Source: Strongylocentrotus purpuratus
Taxonomy: Eukaryota; Echinodermata; Echinoidea; Camarodonta; Strongylocentrotidae
Assembly (NCBI RefSeq): GCF_000002235.5
Contig: NW_022145609.1
Location: forward strand, 13,670,328 to 13,734,327
Reading direction: 5' to 3'
Length of the DNA stretch: 64,000 bases
Shown here: piece by piece, positions 62,994-64,000 of the stretch
Layout of the letters: each line of letters begins with the position of its first letter
Numbering within the stretch: the stretch's first letter is position 1
Translations under genes and position numbers: made by a program
The notes under the pieces: model-generated
Databases searched by the model: none
Told to the model about the DNA's origin: nothing
Seen by the model: only the letters and a program-made list of their open reading frames with translations

Positions 62994-63218
62994 CAGGGGC
63001 GGATCCATAGAGGGGGCCCAATTCGTGAGAAAATATTTAGCGGCGAAACAGCCAGCCGATGTATAAGCGCGGGGGGGGGGGGGGTAATTTTGATAATTTG
63101 CACCCCCCCCCCCATTGAGGCCCAGTGGAGGGGGCCCGTCACCAAATAAAGGTAAAATTAACGTGTGTTTACCTGTTTTTTCCCCAGGGGAGGGTCCCTT
63201 TCCCTGGATCCGCCACTG
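62994..63218. mobile_element. hAT MITE, second copy
   Basis: 225 bases. Ends CAGGGGCGGATCC and GGATCCGCCACTG; flanks GCAGGGGA and GCAGGGAA (one mismatch). Same superfamily as 62209-62417 but a different interior. Confidence 0.85.
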
Positions 63219-63502
63219 GCAGGGAATCAACACTGATGACCAATATTCCAATCATGGTCTGACAATAAGGAAGCTTAAATTGTAAATTGTTTTAATTTGC
63301 AATACTTTATGCGTTTTCAGAATAAATCTGAGAATTCTGATTTGTATGGACCCACAAACATCTGTAAGAAACTTGATCTGTATAGGTAATAGGCTGATCA
63401 ATACAATGTACGCCTTTATAACAAAAGTGCTTGGTGCCTTATCTTTCAGGGTAGCTTAATAAAATTGACATAGAAAAAAAAATTGATGATGATTATTGAC
63501 AC

Positions 63503-63607
63503 AATTCGTCTTTGTTTTCACGAAGTGACGGTAGTGAGGAAAATCGTAACGCAAAGTGAATGCAATTTTTTTTCACTACCGTCACTTCGTGAAAACAGCG
63601 ACGAATT
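63503..63607. mobile_element. Short hairpin MITE, copy 2
   Basis: Inverted ends AATTCGTCTTTGTTTTCACG and CGTGAAAACAGCGACGAATT, extending inward through AAGTGACGGTAGTGA. The interior is the reverse complement of that in copy 1 at 42238-42332, and the two copies are nearly identical. Confidence 0.9.
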
Positions 63608-64000
63608 TATAAAGACGTAATCAGCATATTATACGAAGGTTTTTAGTTGAATAGCCAATAGGTTTAGACAAAATTGGGACAATATAAAACATCAACCAAT
63701 GTGGGTTCAGCTTCAATTGGTGACAGCGCCCTCTCTATGCGGGGACGATTACTAAATTTGTTAAAATATATATTATACAGCTGAATATGCTTTTCCCTTG
63801 CCATGTTGTAGATTACGGAAAAATTTAAATGGCCTGTCTGTAGTAAAATATAAGGCGATGGGCTACGTTCGAAATCTGGTGTAATATGCTAATACTGAGG
63901 AAGTTAGTTAGAAGTCTTAGGTCCGTATTTTGCCTAATAATTATGTAGGCTTAATTATCCTTTCCCTTACAAAGTTTCGTAATTTTGTTTTAAAGTATGT
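63608..64000. other. Nothing recognised apart from one CTCF-like word
   Basis: AT-rich. GCGCCCTCTCTATGC at 63726-63740. No exon. Confidence 0.4.

Overview
The window is animal nuclear DNA. It is AT-rich, intron-dominated and full of microsatellites, foldback elements and MITEs (short non-autonomous DNA transposons), with almost no long open reading frame. The style suggests a marine deuterostome, most likely a sea urchin: the word TACATGTA is everywhere, GA/CT microsatellites abound, poly-G/poly-C runs sit at MITE ends, and there are hAT elements starting CAGnGGCGGATCCAGG. A sea star, sea cucumber or amphioxus is not excluded. Species was not determined.

Two host genes are secure, both on the minus strand. 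(1) POLR2E (RPB5/RPABC1, the subunit shared by RNA polymerases I, II and III) is complete. Its eight coding exons lie between 58500 and 47975 and join in frame to 210 codons plus stop, the same length as human RPB5. Its sixth intron has every hallmark of a minor-spliceosome (U12-type) intron. (2) The first coding exon of a ZSWIM4/5/6-family gene lies at 39116-38750 inside a CpG-rich promoter region. I did not find its later exons, so much or all of 1-38749 is probably its long first intron and regulatory landscape. Two weaker gene starts are offered: a 22-codon first exon at 21394-21327 (minus) below a GC-rich block, and an ATG placed directly at a splice donor at 9629-9631 (plus).

Layout: 1-5200 holds a palindrome, a 205-base tandem array and GA/CT microsatellites. 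8053-12417 holds two arrays of the self-complementary word GCAAGCTTGC, with a TA-flanked MITE next to the second. 12.4-38.7 kb is non-coding, with possible regulatory islands, one tRNA-derived SINE and a 311-base near-perfect palindrome. 38.7-39.4 kb is the ZSWIM promoter and exon. 39.4-47.9 kb is intergenic, with a large TTC array and several MITEs. 48.0-58.5 kb is POLR2E; its introns carry at least nine MITE-like insertions, an internal duplication and a 198-base-arm inverted repeat. 58.7-63.6 kb upstream of POLR2E is a dense block of minisatellites, an 11-unit satellite with 400-base higher-order structure, and hAT MITEs.

No rRNA, complete tRNA gene, CRISPR array, LTR element or autonomous transposase gene was seen. 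Most open reading frames in the window are translations of microsatellites or repeats and are not annotated as genes.
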